DNA of 64,000 bases from CAXBDP01 sp963974465 (GTDB lineage: Bacteria > Bacteroidota > Bacteroidia > Cytophagales > Cyclobacteriaceae), in assembly GCA_049340005.1 (NCBI GenBank), contig JBMPIY010000002.1, one strand, 5' to 3'. Positions 33,707 to 41,696 of the stretch are shown piece after piece. The position numbers were made by a program, and so were the translations under genes. The notes beneath the pieces were generated by a model. The model made no database searches. It worked only from the letters and a program-made list of their open reading frames with translations, and was not told the DNA's origin. Every line of letters begins with the position of its first letter. Position 1 is the first letter of the stretch.

Positions 33707-33994
33707 TCAGACGCTTTCTTTGATCTTTATTCGAATGGAATTCGCCAGTTCTTCAGGGCAGCATTTGGTTTCTAGCTTTGTTTTAATCGCTTCTTTAATG
33801 CTTCTGTCTAAGTTGTAGTTTTCGATACAACACATACATTTCTCAAGCTTTAGTTTCAGCTTTCCTTCCAACTCCATATCAGCTTCGCCATCGATATAAA
33901 GCTGAAGTGCTTTCAGGCATTCTTCTCTATCAGGACATGGCTTTTCATGCTTTCCCCTCGACCACTGAAACCACTTTGTAAAATGTAAACCCAT
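33707..33994 (-). CDS. Putative zinc-binding anti-sigma factor
   Basis: This is a 95-residue soluble protein lying 9 bases after an ECF sigma gene, the usual position of a cognate anti-sigma factor. The cysteines are Cys20, Cys26, Cys53, Cys55, Cys56 and a C-terminal CCPEEL pair. The YIDGEAD...LEKCMCCIENYN arrangement resembles the ZAS fold, whose motif is Hx3Cx2C. Here Cys53-x2-Cys56 is present but Lys49 takes the place of the His, so zinc ligation is not standard. A redox-responsive role is plausible but unproven. There is no membrane segment. Confidence 0.75.
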   Translation of the reverse strand: MGLHFTKWFQWSRGKHEKPCPDREECLKALQLYIDGEADMELEGKLKLKLEKCMCCIENYNLDRSIKEAIKTKLETKCCPEELANSIRIKIKESV

Positions 33995-34003
33995 AATTAC
34001 GTT

Positions 34004-34582
34004 TTATTTATAACCCATTGTTTTAGCATAAGATTTCAATTTCTCTTTTAGCAAGTTTCTAGCCCTGTGTAATCTGGAGCGTACGGTACCAATTGGGATG
34101 TCCAATATTTTGGCCATTTCCTCGTAAGTGAACCCCTCAAGGTCGCAAAGAATTATTACTGTTCTGAAATCTACGTCTAGTGCATTAAGTGCTATGGCAA
34201 CTTCATCACCAATCATATCCTGCACGGTTTCTACGCGCAAATCTGTGGTGATTGCTTCATCTACATCGTCAGAGTTGTAAAAGTTCTCAACCTCCTGATA
34301 ATCTACTTTTGAAGGTTGCTTACTCTTTTTACGGAAGTCATTGATAAAGCTGTTTTTCAAAATTCGGAACAACCACGCTTTTGCATTAGTTCCGGCCTGA
34401 AAAGAGGTGATAAATCGGAATGCCTTCAAATAAGTATCCTGCACCAAATCCTTGGCGTCGTCTTCGTCAAAAGTAAGCCTGTACGCAAAATTGTACATGC
34501 TATTGATATGCGGCATAAATTCGTTCTCGAATATGCGCTGTTTCTCAACTTTTGATAGAATAGGCTTTTCTTGTTCCGACAT
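34004..34582 (-). CDS. ECF-family RNA polymerase sigma factor
   Basis: This is an alternative sigma-70-family factor of the ECF group. I choose the ATG at 34580-34582, giving 192 residues starting MSEQEKPILSKVEK. A longer frame starts at a TTG (34606) that lies on the -7 box. Region 2 is FMPHINSMYNFAYRLTFDEDDAKDLVQDTYLKAFRF. Region 4 is LDVDFRTVIILCDLEGFTYEEMAKILDIPIGTVRSRLHRARNLLKEKL. No extra C-terminal sensor domain is present. It is followed by a putative anti-sigma gene, gmk and nadD. Confidence 0.93.
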   Translation of the reverse strand: MSEQEKPILSKVEKQRIFENEFMPHINSMYNFAYRLTFDEDDAKDLVQDTYLKAFRFITSFQAGTNAKAWLFRILKNSFINDFRKKSKQPSKVDYQEVENFYNSDDVDEAITTDLRVETVQDMIGDEVAIALNALDVDFRTVIILCDLEGFTYEEMAKILDIPIGTVRSRLHRARNLLKEKLKSYAKTMGYK

Positions 34583-34590
34583 AAGATTTC

Positions 34591-34620
34591 CAAAAATACT
34601 AAACAATTACTATCCGCAAA
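34591..34620 (-). promoter_or_regulatory. Candidate promoter of the ECF sigma gene
   Basis: On the minus strand TTTG (34617-34620) is followed by 18 bases and TATTTTTG (34591-34598), matching TANNTTTG with a spacer one base short. The -7 box ends 8 bases before the chosen ATG, so the mRNA leader would be almost absent. A second -7 match, TAAGTTTG (34617-34624), lies just upstream with a poor -33. Confidence 0.5.
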
Positions 34621-34685
34621 CTTAATTTCAGTTTGCTTTCACATAATATTATACCTTCTGTATCAATTATGGTTATTTTTACGCC

Positions 34686-35777
34686 ATGCCTTCTCTCAAA
34701 ATTTTGTTTCTGACCTACCAAGGCGACATGGCGGGCAGCACCAATTCCATAGCTATGCTGGCCAAAGCACTTGCCGAAAAGGGACATCAAATCTACCTTG
34801 GTTGCCGCAAAGAAAGCCTTATATATCAAATGCTCGAAGGTAGCAAGGTCAATCTTATAGCCATGACTTTCTCTGGCAAAATTGACTTTCAAAATATGCA
34901 GCAGATAAAATTCGCTGTAAAAAAATATAGTATCCAACTTATCAACGCTCAAAGTAGTTGGGATCGATATACATCCATATTTGCCAAATGGCGATATAAA
35001 CTCCCAGTAAAGATTATCCATACTCGAAGGCAGCGACCATTGAGTATGGGTGGATTCTTGCAAAACTTCTTATACAACAGAGGCGCTGATGGATTTGTAG
35101 CCGTGAGCAATGGAGTGGCAGATGGCCTTCAAAAGATGGGACTTGACCCCAAAAAAATAAAAGTGATCAATAATGGTACGCCAATAGAGAAATATCAAAA
35201 TCTGGATCCTATTCAAACTGAAAATCTCAGGAATAAATTTGAAATCAAAGAAAATGACTTTGTGATTGGCTGTGTTTCTAGACGCAAACAACAAGAGCAA
35301 ATATTGCAAGCATTGGCTTTTGTTGAATTTCCAGTGAAAATGATTTTTGTTGGAATAAGAAAAGAAGCTGATCTAGAAAAATGGCTGGAGAAATTGCCTG
35401 CAAAACATCAAGTGTTTTTCGAGGGAGAAATTGGCGCTAATGAAATACTGAATTATTACCCGTTATTTGACATAAAAATATTGGCTTCGAATATGGAAGG
35501 ATTGTCACAATCGCTGCTTGAAGCAATGGCTCTGGGCATTCCTGTTATCGCCACAGACGCTGCCGGCAATCCAGATTTGATAAAGCGGGAGGTAAACGGC
35601 CTGCTATTCCAAGAAGGAAATATCAAGGAACTCGCCAGTGCTATTAGCCTCCTATACCAAAACCCAACTCTAAGAAATAAACTTGCCCTCAAAGGCAAAC
35701 ATACCGCTTTGGTAGATTTCTCATTGGAAAATACCGTGAAGGCTTATGAGAAGTATTTCGCTGAGATTTTGAAGTGA
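34686..35777 (+). CDS. Glycosyltransferase family 4 protein
   Basis: This is a 363-residue GT-B-fold glycosyltransferase. The N-terminal domain begins SLKILFLTYQGDMAGSTNSIAMLAKALAEKGHQIYLG. The C-terminal nucleotide-sugar domain carries SNMEGLSQSLLEAMALGIPVIATDAAGNPDLI, with the EX7E motif of family GT4 and the following Gly/Asn-rich loop. It has no signal peptide. Donor and acceptor sugars cannot be predicted. It is a single gene between the divergent sigma gene and the helicase, and no polysaccharide cluster surrounds it. A GCGGGAGG octamer lies at 35585-35592. Confidence 0.88.
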   Translation: MPSLKILFLTYQGDMAGSTNSIAMLAKALAEKGHQIYLGCRKESLIYQMLEGSKVNLIAMTFSGKIDFQNMQQIKFAVKKYSIQLINAQSSWDRYTSIFAKWRYKLPVKIIHTRRQRPLSMGGFLQNFLYNRGADGFVAVSNGVADGLQKMGLDPKKIKVINNGTPIEKYQNLDPIQTENLRNKFEIKENDFVIGCVSRRKQQEQILQALAFVEFPVKMIFVGIRKEADLEKWLEKLPAKHQVFFEGEIGANEILNYYPLFDIKILASNMEGLSQSLLEAMALGIPVIATDAAGNPDLIKREVNGLLFQEGNIKELASAISLLYQNPTLRNKLALKGKHTALVDFSLENTVKAYEKYFAEILK

Positions 35778-35851
35778 AACTTGGGTGATGTTGAATTTCA
35801 AATAGCGTAAATTTGTAGTAACTCAAATTAAAATTGTGGAATAATCCACCT

Positions 35852-35859
35852 CCTCCCGC
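35852..35859 (-). repeat. Intergenic GCGGGAGG octamer (glycosyltransferase/uvrD spacer)
   Basis: An exact copy on the minus strand lies in the 137-base spacer before the helicase gene. A small 5-bp hairpin (35836-35849) and a lone TAAATTTG box (35808-35815, plus strand, no good -33) also lie here. Confidence 0.9.
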
Positions 35860-35914
35860 CAAAAAAAGGCTCATCCTTACGCTGTAAACTCTGTATTGAT
35901 TAACTTGCAACGGT

Positions 35915-38188
35915 ATGAATGAAGCGATTGATTTTCTCGATGAATTGAATCCTCCTCAAAGAGAAGGAGTAATCCACACTGATGGGCCTACAATGATTAT
36001 TGCAGGTGCAGGCTCTGGCAAAACTCGTGTTTTAACTTATAGAATAGCTTATCTCCTCAAAGCAAAAAATGTTGATCCATTCAAAGTGTTGGCACTTACA
36101 TTTACCAATAAAGCCGCAGGAGAAATGCGCCACCGAATCCAAGCTATGGTTGGTGGCGATGCTAAGAGTCTTTGGATGGGCACCTTTCACTCCGTTTTCG
36201 CAAGACTTTTAAGATCAGAAGGGCATTTGCTTGGCTATCCGAGCAATTTTACTATTTACGATGCAGACGATTCCAAATCGCTTATTCATACTATCATCAA
36301 AGAAAAAGGACTGGACGATAAGGCTTACAAGAAAAATTCAGTTTTTGGCAGAATATCCTCTGCTAAAAACAACTTGATAGGCTGGCAGCAATATATGGCT
36401 AATGCCGAGCTGATGGAAAATGATGCCATGACCAATAGGCCCGAGACAGTTCATATTTACAAGGCCTACACTGAGCGTTGCTTCAAAGCTGGCGCGATGG
36501 ACTTTGATGATTTGCTTTTCAACACCAATTTGCTATTCAAAAGGCATCCCGAAATATTGCACAAATACCAACATCGATTCGAATATGTGATGGTGGATGA
36601 GTTTCAGGATACCAACCTTAGCCAATACCTAATTACCAAAAGACTTGCGGCTGTGCATCGTAATATTTGTGTTGTTGGCGATGATGCTCAGAGTATATAT
36701 GCTTTTAGAGGTGCCGACATTCGCAATATTCTGAACTTCGAGAAGGATTTTCCAGAGCTGAAAATCATTAAGCTTGAACAAAACTATCGATCGACTCAAA
36801 CAATTGTAAATGCAGCCAATTCCGTAATTGGGAAAAATAAAGCTCAGCTACAGAAAAATGTTTGGACGGCCAATGATAATGGCGACCACATTTCGCTTAT
36901 CAAAGCTGCCAGTGACAATGAAGAAGGTCGATTGGTGGCAACTTCGATATTTGAAGAAAAGGCTCAAAAGAATTTACGCAATACAGATTTTGCAATACTA
37001 TATCGTACTAATAGCCAATCCAGAGCTTTGGAAGAAGCACTACGGAAGTTGAGTATTAAGTATAAAATTATTGGTGGGCTTTCGTTTTATCAACGTAGAG
37101 AAATCAAAGATTTGATATCCTATTTGCGATTCACCATCAACCAAAATGATGAGCAAGCGCTGAGGCGAATAATCAATTATCCTAAAAGAGGAATTGGTGA
37201 TACTACTGTAGATAAGATAATCGTGGCGGCAGATGATCATGGATTATCACTGTGGGAAGTCCTTTGTAATATTCGCCAGTTTCTTACGGGCAGAGCGGCA
37301 AATGCTGTGGAAGATTTTGCTGTGATGATCAAGAGTTTTATGGTGGAAGTTCGCGAAAAAGATGCTTATGAAGCATCAATGGAAATAGCCAAGGGTTCGA
37401 GCATTCTAAAAGAACTCTATTCGGATCGCACAGTCGAAGGGCTAAATCGCTATGAAAACGTACAGGAACTCCTAAACTCAATTAAGGAATTTGTGGACAA
37501 TCCAGAAACCGAAAACAAAGATTTGACGGCCTTTCTGCAAGAAATCGCGTTGGTATCTAGTGTAGATGAAGATAAAGACGAGGATCAAGATAAAGTGACG
37601 CTAATGACCATCCATATGGCCAAAGGCTTGGAGTTTAATCATGTATATGTAGTTGGCATGGAAGAAGAACTTTTTCCATCTCAAATGATGCTAAGCAGCC
37701 GTGCCGATTTGGAAGAAGAACGAAGGCTTTTTTATGTAGCTATTACTCGCGCCAAGCAAAAATTGAGTTTGACCTATGCTCTGAGCCGTTATCGTTTTGG
37801 TAATTTGAAAAACTGTGACCCAAGCCGCTTTTTGGAGGAAATAGATGGACAATATATAAAAGTAGACAAACTATACAGCAGTAGAGAACCAGCTATGCGC
37901 AGTAGCCATTATGCAAAAAACTTAGTGAGTTCATTACCAAAAATGCCATTGCGAACAACCTCCCGCTCTGTACCTCCTAAAGGCATAAAACCCGCTGATG
38001 ATTTTGTGGCATCGGATACATCAAGTCTGAAAGAAGGAATGCGGGTGGAGCATCCTAAATTTGGCGAAGGCTCTGTAATCCAAATGCAAGTAGAAGGAGC
38101 AAACAGAAAAGCAAAGGTTAGTTTTGATCATTTTGGAGAGAAAACATTATTACTTAGCTTTGCAAAGCTTCGGATAATTGATAATTGA
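35915..38188 (+). CDS. UvrD/PcrA-type ATP-dependent 3'-5' DNA helicase
   Basis: This is a superfamily I DNA helicase of 757 residues, acting in nucleotide-excision and mismatch repair and in clearing replication conflicts. Motifs in order are LNPPQREGV (Q motif), AGAGSGKT at residues 30-37 (Walker A), LTFTNKAAGEMRHRI (Ia), VDEFQDTN (Walker B), VVGDDAQSIYAFRGAD (III), LEQNYRST (IV), VTLMTIHMAKGLEF (V) and RRLFYVAITRAKQKL (VI). The C-terminal GMRVEHPKFGEGSVIQ is the Tudor-like RNA-polymerase-binding domain typical of PcrA/UvrD. It has one antisense-orientation octamer at 37959-37966. Confidence 0.96.
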   Translation: MNEAIDFLDELNPPQREGVIHTDGPTMIIAGAGSGKTRVLTYRIAYLLKAKNVDPFKVLALTFTNKAAGEMRHRIQAMVGGDAKSLWMGTFHSVFARLLRSEGHLLGYPSNFTIYDADDSKSLIHTIIKEKGLDDKAYKKNSVFGRISSAKNNLIGWQQYMANAELMENDAMTNRPETVHIYKAYTERCFKAGAMDFDDLLFNTNLLFKRHPEILHKYQHRFEYVMVDEFQDTNLSQYLITKRLAAVHRNICVVGDDAQSIYAFRGADIRNILNFEKDFPELKIIKLEQNYRSTQTIVNAANSVIGKNKAQLQKNVWTANDNGDHISLIKAASDNEEGRLVATSIFEEKAQKNLRNTDFAILYRTNSQSRALEEALRKLSIKYKIIGGLSFYQRREIKDLISYLRFTINQNDEQALRRIINYPKRGIGDTTVDKIIVAADDHGLSLWEVLCNIRQFLTGRAANAVEDFAVMIKSFMVEVREKDAYEASMEIAKGSSILKELYSDRTVEGLNRYENVQELLNSIKEFVDNPETENKDLTAFLQEIALVSSVDEDKDEDQDKVTLMTIHMAKGLEFNHVYVVGMEEELFPSQMMLSSRADLEEERRLFYVAITRAKQKLSLTYALSRYRFGNLKNCDPSRFLEEIDGQYIKVDKLYSSREPAMRSSHYAKNLVSSLPKMPLRTTSRSVPPKGIKPADDFVASDTSSLKEGMRVEHPKFGEGSVIQMQVEGANRKAKVSFDHFGEKTLLLSFAKLRIIDN

Positions 38189-38226
38189 ACCACAGGAATC
38201 CGAATTCCCCATTAATTACATATTAG

Positions 38227-38892
38227 ATGCACGAATACAATACGAGCCGCATTAATATTACTCTGAGAGAGTACGGCAGAAATATCCATAATATAGTAAG
38301 CTTTATTAAAGAAGAGCCAGATCGCGATGTAAGAACTCGTTTGGCTTATACCTTGGTAAGCTTGATGAAACAAGTTGCGCCAACGGTACAGGATTATCCT
38401 GAATATGAGCAAAAGCTTTGGGACGACATTTATATCATGTCTAATTTCGAATTAGATGTAGATGCGCCATTTCCAAACCCTGAAGCAACACTCTTAAAAA
38501 AGAGACCTCAAAGGGTAGAATATCCTGCTACCAACATTCGTTATAAGCACTACGGCAAAAGCGTGGAGTTGCTGATAAAAAGAGCAATGGAGTTGGAAGA
38601 TCCAGAAGAGATTGATGCTGCCGTTATTTACTTAGGTAAATTGATGAAGACATTTTACAGCACTTGGAACAAGGACAATATCGATGATAGTGTGATTGTG
38701 AAAAACATAAAGGAAATGTCTGGAGGCAAACTCGAAATTGATTTGGAAAGAGTAAGAGCTGAAAATCTCTTCGATTCGAACATAAGAGAGCGCAACCAAG
38801 AAAAAGAAGCGGGAGGAACTCCACAAAACATGCGTAACAGAAATCAAAAAGGACGTGGCAGCAAGCCGCATTACAAAAAAAGAAGAAACTAA
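38227..38892 (+). CDS. DUF4290 family protein
   Basis: This is a 221-residue soluble protein, probably helical in its first 170 residues, with a strongly basic C-terminal tail (NRNQKGRGSKPHYKKRRN) that suggests nucleic-acid contact. The conserved core (YNTSRINITLREYGRNIHNIV, LWDDIYIMSNFELDVDAPFPNP) matches DUF4290 as I know it. That family is restricted to Bacteroidota and is commonly next to murA. The function is unknown. Its TAA is followed immediately by the murA ATG with no gap. A GCGGGAGG octamer lies at 38809-38816. Confidence 0.85.
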   Translation: MHEYNTSRINITLREYGRNIHNIVSFIKEEPDRDVRTRLAYTLVSLMKQVAPTVQDYPEYEQKLWDDIYIMSNFELDVDAPFPNPEATLLKKRPQRVEYPATNIRYKHYGKSVELLIKRAMELEDPEEIDAAVIYLGKLMKTFYSTWNKDNIDDSVIVKNIKEMSGGKLEIDLERVRAENLFDSNIRERNQEKEAGGTPQNMRNRNQKGRGSKPHYKKRRN

Positions 38893-40197
38893 ATGGGTTC
38901 ATTCAAGGTAGCCGGAGGGCTAAAGCTTAGTGGAGAAATCACGCCTCAAGGGGCAAAAAACGAAGCTCTCCAGATTATCTGCGCAGTATTGCTCACTTCT
39001 GAGCCAGTAACCATTCACCGTATTCCCGCAATCCGTGATGTAATTAAGCTCATAGAGCTGCTCAAAGACATGGGCGTGAAAGTGGAACAATTATCTGAAG
39101 AGACTTTTCGATTTACCGCATCAGATGTAAATCTTGATTATCTCGATTCTGCTGAATTTGAAAAACAAGCCTCATCACTAAGAGGCTCCATAATGATATT
39201 AGGCCCATTGTTGGCTCGCTTTGGTAGAGGCAAAGCTCCTAAGCCTGGTGGAGACAAAATCGGTCGTCGCAGGCTAGATACTCACTTTATTGGTTTCCAG
39301 AAATTAGGCGCAAAATTCCGCTACGAATCTGACTCAAGTATGTATTACATCGATGGGTCCGATTTGAAAGGCTGCTATATGCTACTTGATGAAGCTTCCG
39401 TTACTGGTACTGCCAATATTGTGATGGCGGCAGTAATGGCCAAAGGTACTACTACTATTTACAATGCCGCTTGTGAACCCTATTTACAGCAGTTATGCAA
39501 AATGCTTAATCGCATGGGGGCTCAGATTTCGGGTGTTGGCTCTAATCTATTGACTATTGAAGGTGTTGATTCACTTTCTGGAACAGAACATACGATGTTG
39601 CCTGATATGATTGAGGTTGGTAGTTTTATTGGGCTAGCTGCAATGACACAATCTGCTATCACCATCAAAAATGCCGGTGTTGAACACCTTGGATTAATTC
39701 CATTGAAATTCCAGCAGCTTGGTATTAAGATGGAAATTATTGGCGATGATATTCATATTCCAGCTCAAGACAGCTACGAGATCGAAACCTATATTGATGG
39801 CTCCATCCTGACCATTTCCGATGCAATATGGCCAGGCTTTACGCCAGATTTATTAAGTATTGTTTTGGTGGTTGCAACACAAGCAAGAGGCACTTTGCTC
39901 GTACATCAGAAAATGTTCGAAAGCAGACTTTTCTTTGTAGATAAGCTAATTGATATGGGCGCTCAAATTATTTTGTGCGATCCACATAGAGCTACCGTTA
40001 TTGGGCTAGACCGTAAATATGATCTGAAAGGCATCAGAATGAGTAGTCCAGATATTAGAGCTGGTGTCGCATTGCTCATTGCGGCATTAAGTGCCAAAGG
40101 CGAATCTATTATCGACAATGTGGAGCAAATTGATCGTGGCTACCAACATATTGATAAAAGATTGCAAGCACTAGGAGCAAAGATTGAGAGATTGTAA
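38893..40197 (+). CDS. murA: UDP-N-acetylglucosamine 1-carboxyvinyltransferase (MurA), Asp active-site variant
   Basis: MurA transfers enolpyruvate from PEP to UDP-GlcNAc, the first committed step of peptidoglycan synthesis. It is 434 residues. The N-terminus GGLKLSGEITPQGAKNEALQ and the segment GPLLARFGRGKAPKPGGDKIGRRRLDTH are diagnostic. At the position of the usual catalytic Cys (PGGCxIG, Cys115 in E. coli) this protein has Asp121 (codon GAC at 39253-39255). Cys is the residue alkylated by fosfomycin, and the Asp form is known to be active but fosfomycin-resistant in other bacteria. It is directly joined to the DUF4290 gene. Confidence 0.97.
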   Translation: MGSFKVAGGLKLSGEITPQGAKNEALQIICAVLLTSEPVTIHRIPAIRDVIKLIELLKDMGVKVEQLSEETFRFTASDVNLDYLDSAEFEKQASSLRGSIMILGPLLARFGRGKAPKPGGDKIGRRRLDTHFIGFQKLGAKFRYESDSSMYYIDGSDLKGCYMLLDEASVTGTANIVMAAVMAKGTTTIYNAACEPYLQQLCKMLNRMGAQISGVGSNLLTIEGVDSLSGTEHTMLPDMIEVGSFIGLAAMTQSAITIKNAGVEHLGLIPLKFQQLGIKMEIIGDDIHIPAQDSYEIETYIDGSILTISDAIWPGFTPDLLSIVLVVATQARGTLLVHQKMFESRLFFVDKLIDMGAQIILCDPHRATVIGLDRKYDLKGIRMSSPDIRAGVALLIAALSAKGESIIDNVEQIDRGYQHIDKRLQALGAKIERL

Positions 40198-40349
40198 GTT
40201 AATCTCTCATCAATCTTCAATCACCTCTCAGGCTCCACCATAATTCGCTTCATCATATTCACTTCTTTCCATTGAATGCTAAGGAAAAACATGCCAGAAT
40301 TCAATCATTCTGGATACGGTTATGTGTTGAATACCAAAGTCTAATTGTG

Positions 40350-40369
40350 TTGAAATAGCAATATTTCAA
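40350..40369. other. Hairpins in the convergent murA / phosphodiesterase spacer
   Basis: A perfect 8-bp stem (40350-40357 with 40362-40369) closed by a GCAA loop on the plus strand lies in the 184-base spacer. A second perfect 7-bp stem with a 6-base loop (CCAGAAT/ATTCTGG, about 40300-40319) precedes it. Neither has a following T run, so they are weak terminator candidates for the two converging transcripts. Nothing else is visible in the spacer. Confidence 0.45.
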
Positions 40370-40381
40370 GTCAAAAGTTTA

Positions 40382-41626
40382 CTATCTTAAAATTGATTTT
40401 AATATCTCAATATTGCCGTCATTCTTCGCTGGTTCAATACCCAAAAGCTCACACATCATTTCATAAATATGCACATTTTCGAATGCTTCAATTTTGGTGC
40501 CTTCTGCAATATTTGGCCCATGAGCTAAAAATATACCTTGCATATCTTTTTCTTGGTTATCAAAACCATGCGTACCAGCAGGAAGTCCTTGAATAAAAAA
40601 GTTGAGCCTATTACGACTAGTTATTTGCCAACCATTATCTGCTACTACTATTAAGTCTGTCGTTCGCGGATGATTTTTAACGTGCCAGTAATCCGGAATT
40701 TCCTCTTTGGTAAATACTCGAAAGTTTCCATTTTCTTTCTCAGCTTCTTTAAGCTTTGCAATGGCCTCATCCTTATAGGTACTATCCGTGAAATTAATCA
40801 TAGAAACTGGCGTCCAATCCACCATTTGTACTCTAGTAACATCAATTATCTGATCAATTAAAACGACTCTATCAGCTGACAATTCAGACATTCCATGATC
40901 GCTAACAATCACAATGTTTGTACGGTCATAAATGCCCTTTTCTTCTAGTCTATCCACCAAGTATCCAAGCAATTCATCTGCCTGCTCTATATACACATTT
41001 ACTGAATCAGCATTTGGACCTCTGCCATGACCTTGAGTATCTACTTCAGAAAAATACAGTGTAGCAAAATCAACATTTGGCTTATCTGTTTGGGTAAACC
41101 AATTGACAACTGTATCTATTCTAGCTCTTTCGTCCATATTGGTATCGTATATTTTCCAATAGGTAGCATATTTATCATTAATCGGAGCTTCGGACCCTAC
41201 CCAAAATAATGTTCCAGCAGTCAGCCCTTGTCTTTCGGCGGTATTCCAAATTGGCTCACCTTGATACCAAGCAGGATTTTCTACGGCTTCCCTATCACCT
41301 ATTCTGTAATATTTGTCTATTTCTTTATCGTACATGGTGTTGGATACAATACCCGAATTTTCAGGGTAAAGTCCAGTTACGATAGAATAATGGTTAGGAA
41401 ATGTTTTGGTAGGAAAAACTGGAATCAAGCCATCAGCTTTTGCTCCTCCCGCTATAAACTTGTCAAAATTTGGGGTATTAGCTCTTTCGAAGTAATCATA
41501 TTTGAAGCCATCAAAAGAAATAAGCAAAAGAAAATTTTTCTCTGGCTCTTGTTCCTTTTCTTGAGTACAACTAATAATTGTTACTGCCAATAACAGGCAA
41601 AAGGCAATAGACTTAAAGTTTTTCAT
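40382..41626 (-). CDS. Lipoprotein nucleotide pyrophosphatase/phosphodiesterase family protein
   Basis: I choose the start at 41624-41626, giving MKNFKSIAFCLLLAVTIISC, a lipoprotein signal peptide with lipobox IISC. The frame is open 7 codons further up, but that start overlaps a promoter-like box. The mature domain is an alkaline-phosphatase-superfamily hydrolase with metal ligands and nucleophile in LLISFDGFKYDYF, VFPTKTFPNHYSIVTGLYPENSGIVSN (Thr nucleophile) and VIVSDHGMSEL. It should sit in an outer or periplasmic membrane leaflet and hydrolyse phosphodiester or pyrophosphate bonds. The substrate is unknown. Confidence 0.88.
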   Translation of the reverse strand: MKNFKSIAFCLLLAVTIISCTQEKEQEPEKNFLLLISFDGFKYDYFERANTPNFDKFIAGGAKADGLIPVFPTKTFPNHYSIVTGLYPENSGIVSNTMYDKEIDKYYRIGDREAVENPAWYQGEPIWNTAERQGLTAGTLFWVGSEAPINDKYATYWKIYDTNMDERARIDTVVNWFTQTDKPNVDFATLYFSEVDTQGHGRGPNADSVNVYIEQADELLGYLVDRLEEKGIYDRTNIVIVSDHGMSELSADRVVLIDQIIDVTRVQMVDWTPVSMINFTDSTYKDEAIAKLKEAEKENGNFRVFTKEEIPDYWHVKNHPRTTDLIVVADNGWQITSRNRLNFFIQGLPAGTHGFDNQEKDMQGIFLAHGPNIAEGTKIEAFENVHIYEMMCELLGIEPAKNDGNIEILKSILR

Positions 41627-41644
41627 TTGTAAAATAATTTGGCG

Positions 41645-41675
41645 CAAAATTCGGGTAATTAAATCCTAGTTACAA
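41645..41675 (-). promoter_or_regulatory. Weak candidate promoter of the phosphodiesterase gene
   Basis: On the minus strand TTG (41673-41675) is followed by 20 bases and GAATTTTG (41645-41652), a 7-of-8 match to TANNTTTG. It would give a leader of roughly 12 bases before the chosen ATG. It fits the location but has one consensus mismatch. Confidence 0.35.
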
Positions 41676-41696
41676 CTTACTCATGTAAACGAATCG

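Noticed and set aside
34583..34606. TTG start for the ECF sigma gene
   Set aside because: It lies beside or within the promoter -7 box and adds eight non-conserved residues. The ATG at 34582 is better placed.
34599..35063. 154-codon open frame on the minus strand
   Set aside because: It is antisense to the start of the glycosyltransferase gene and overlaps the sigma-gene promoter region. No family resemblance was seen.
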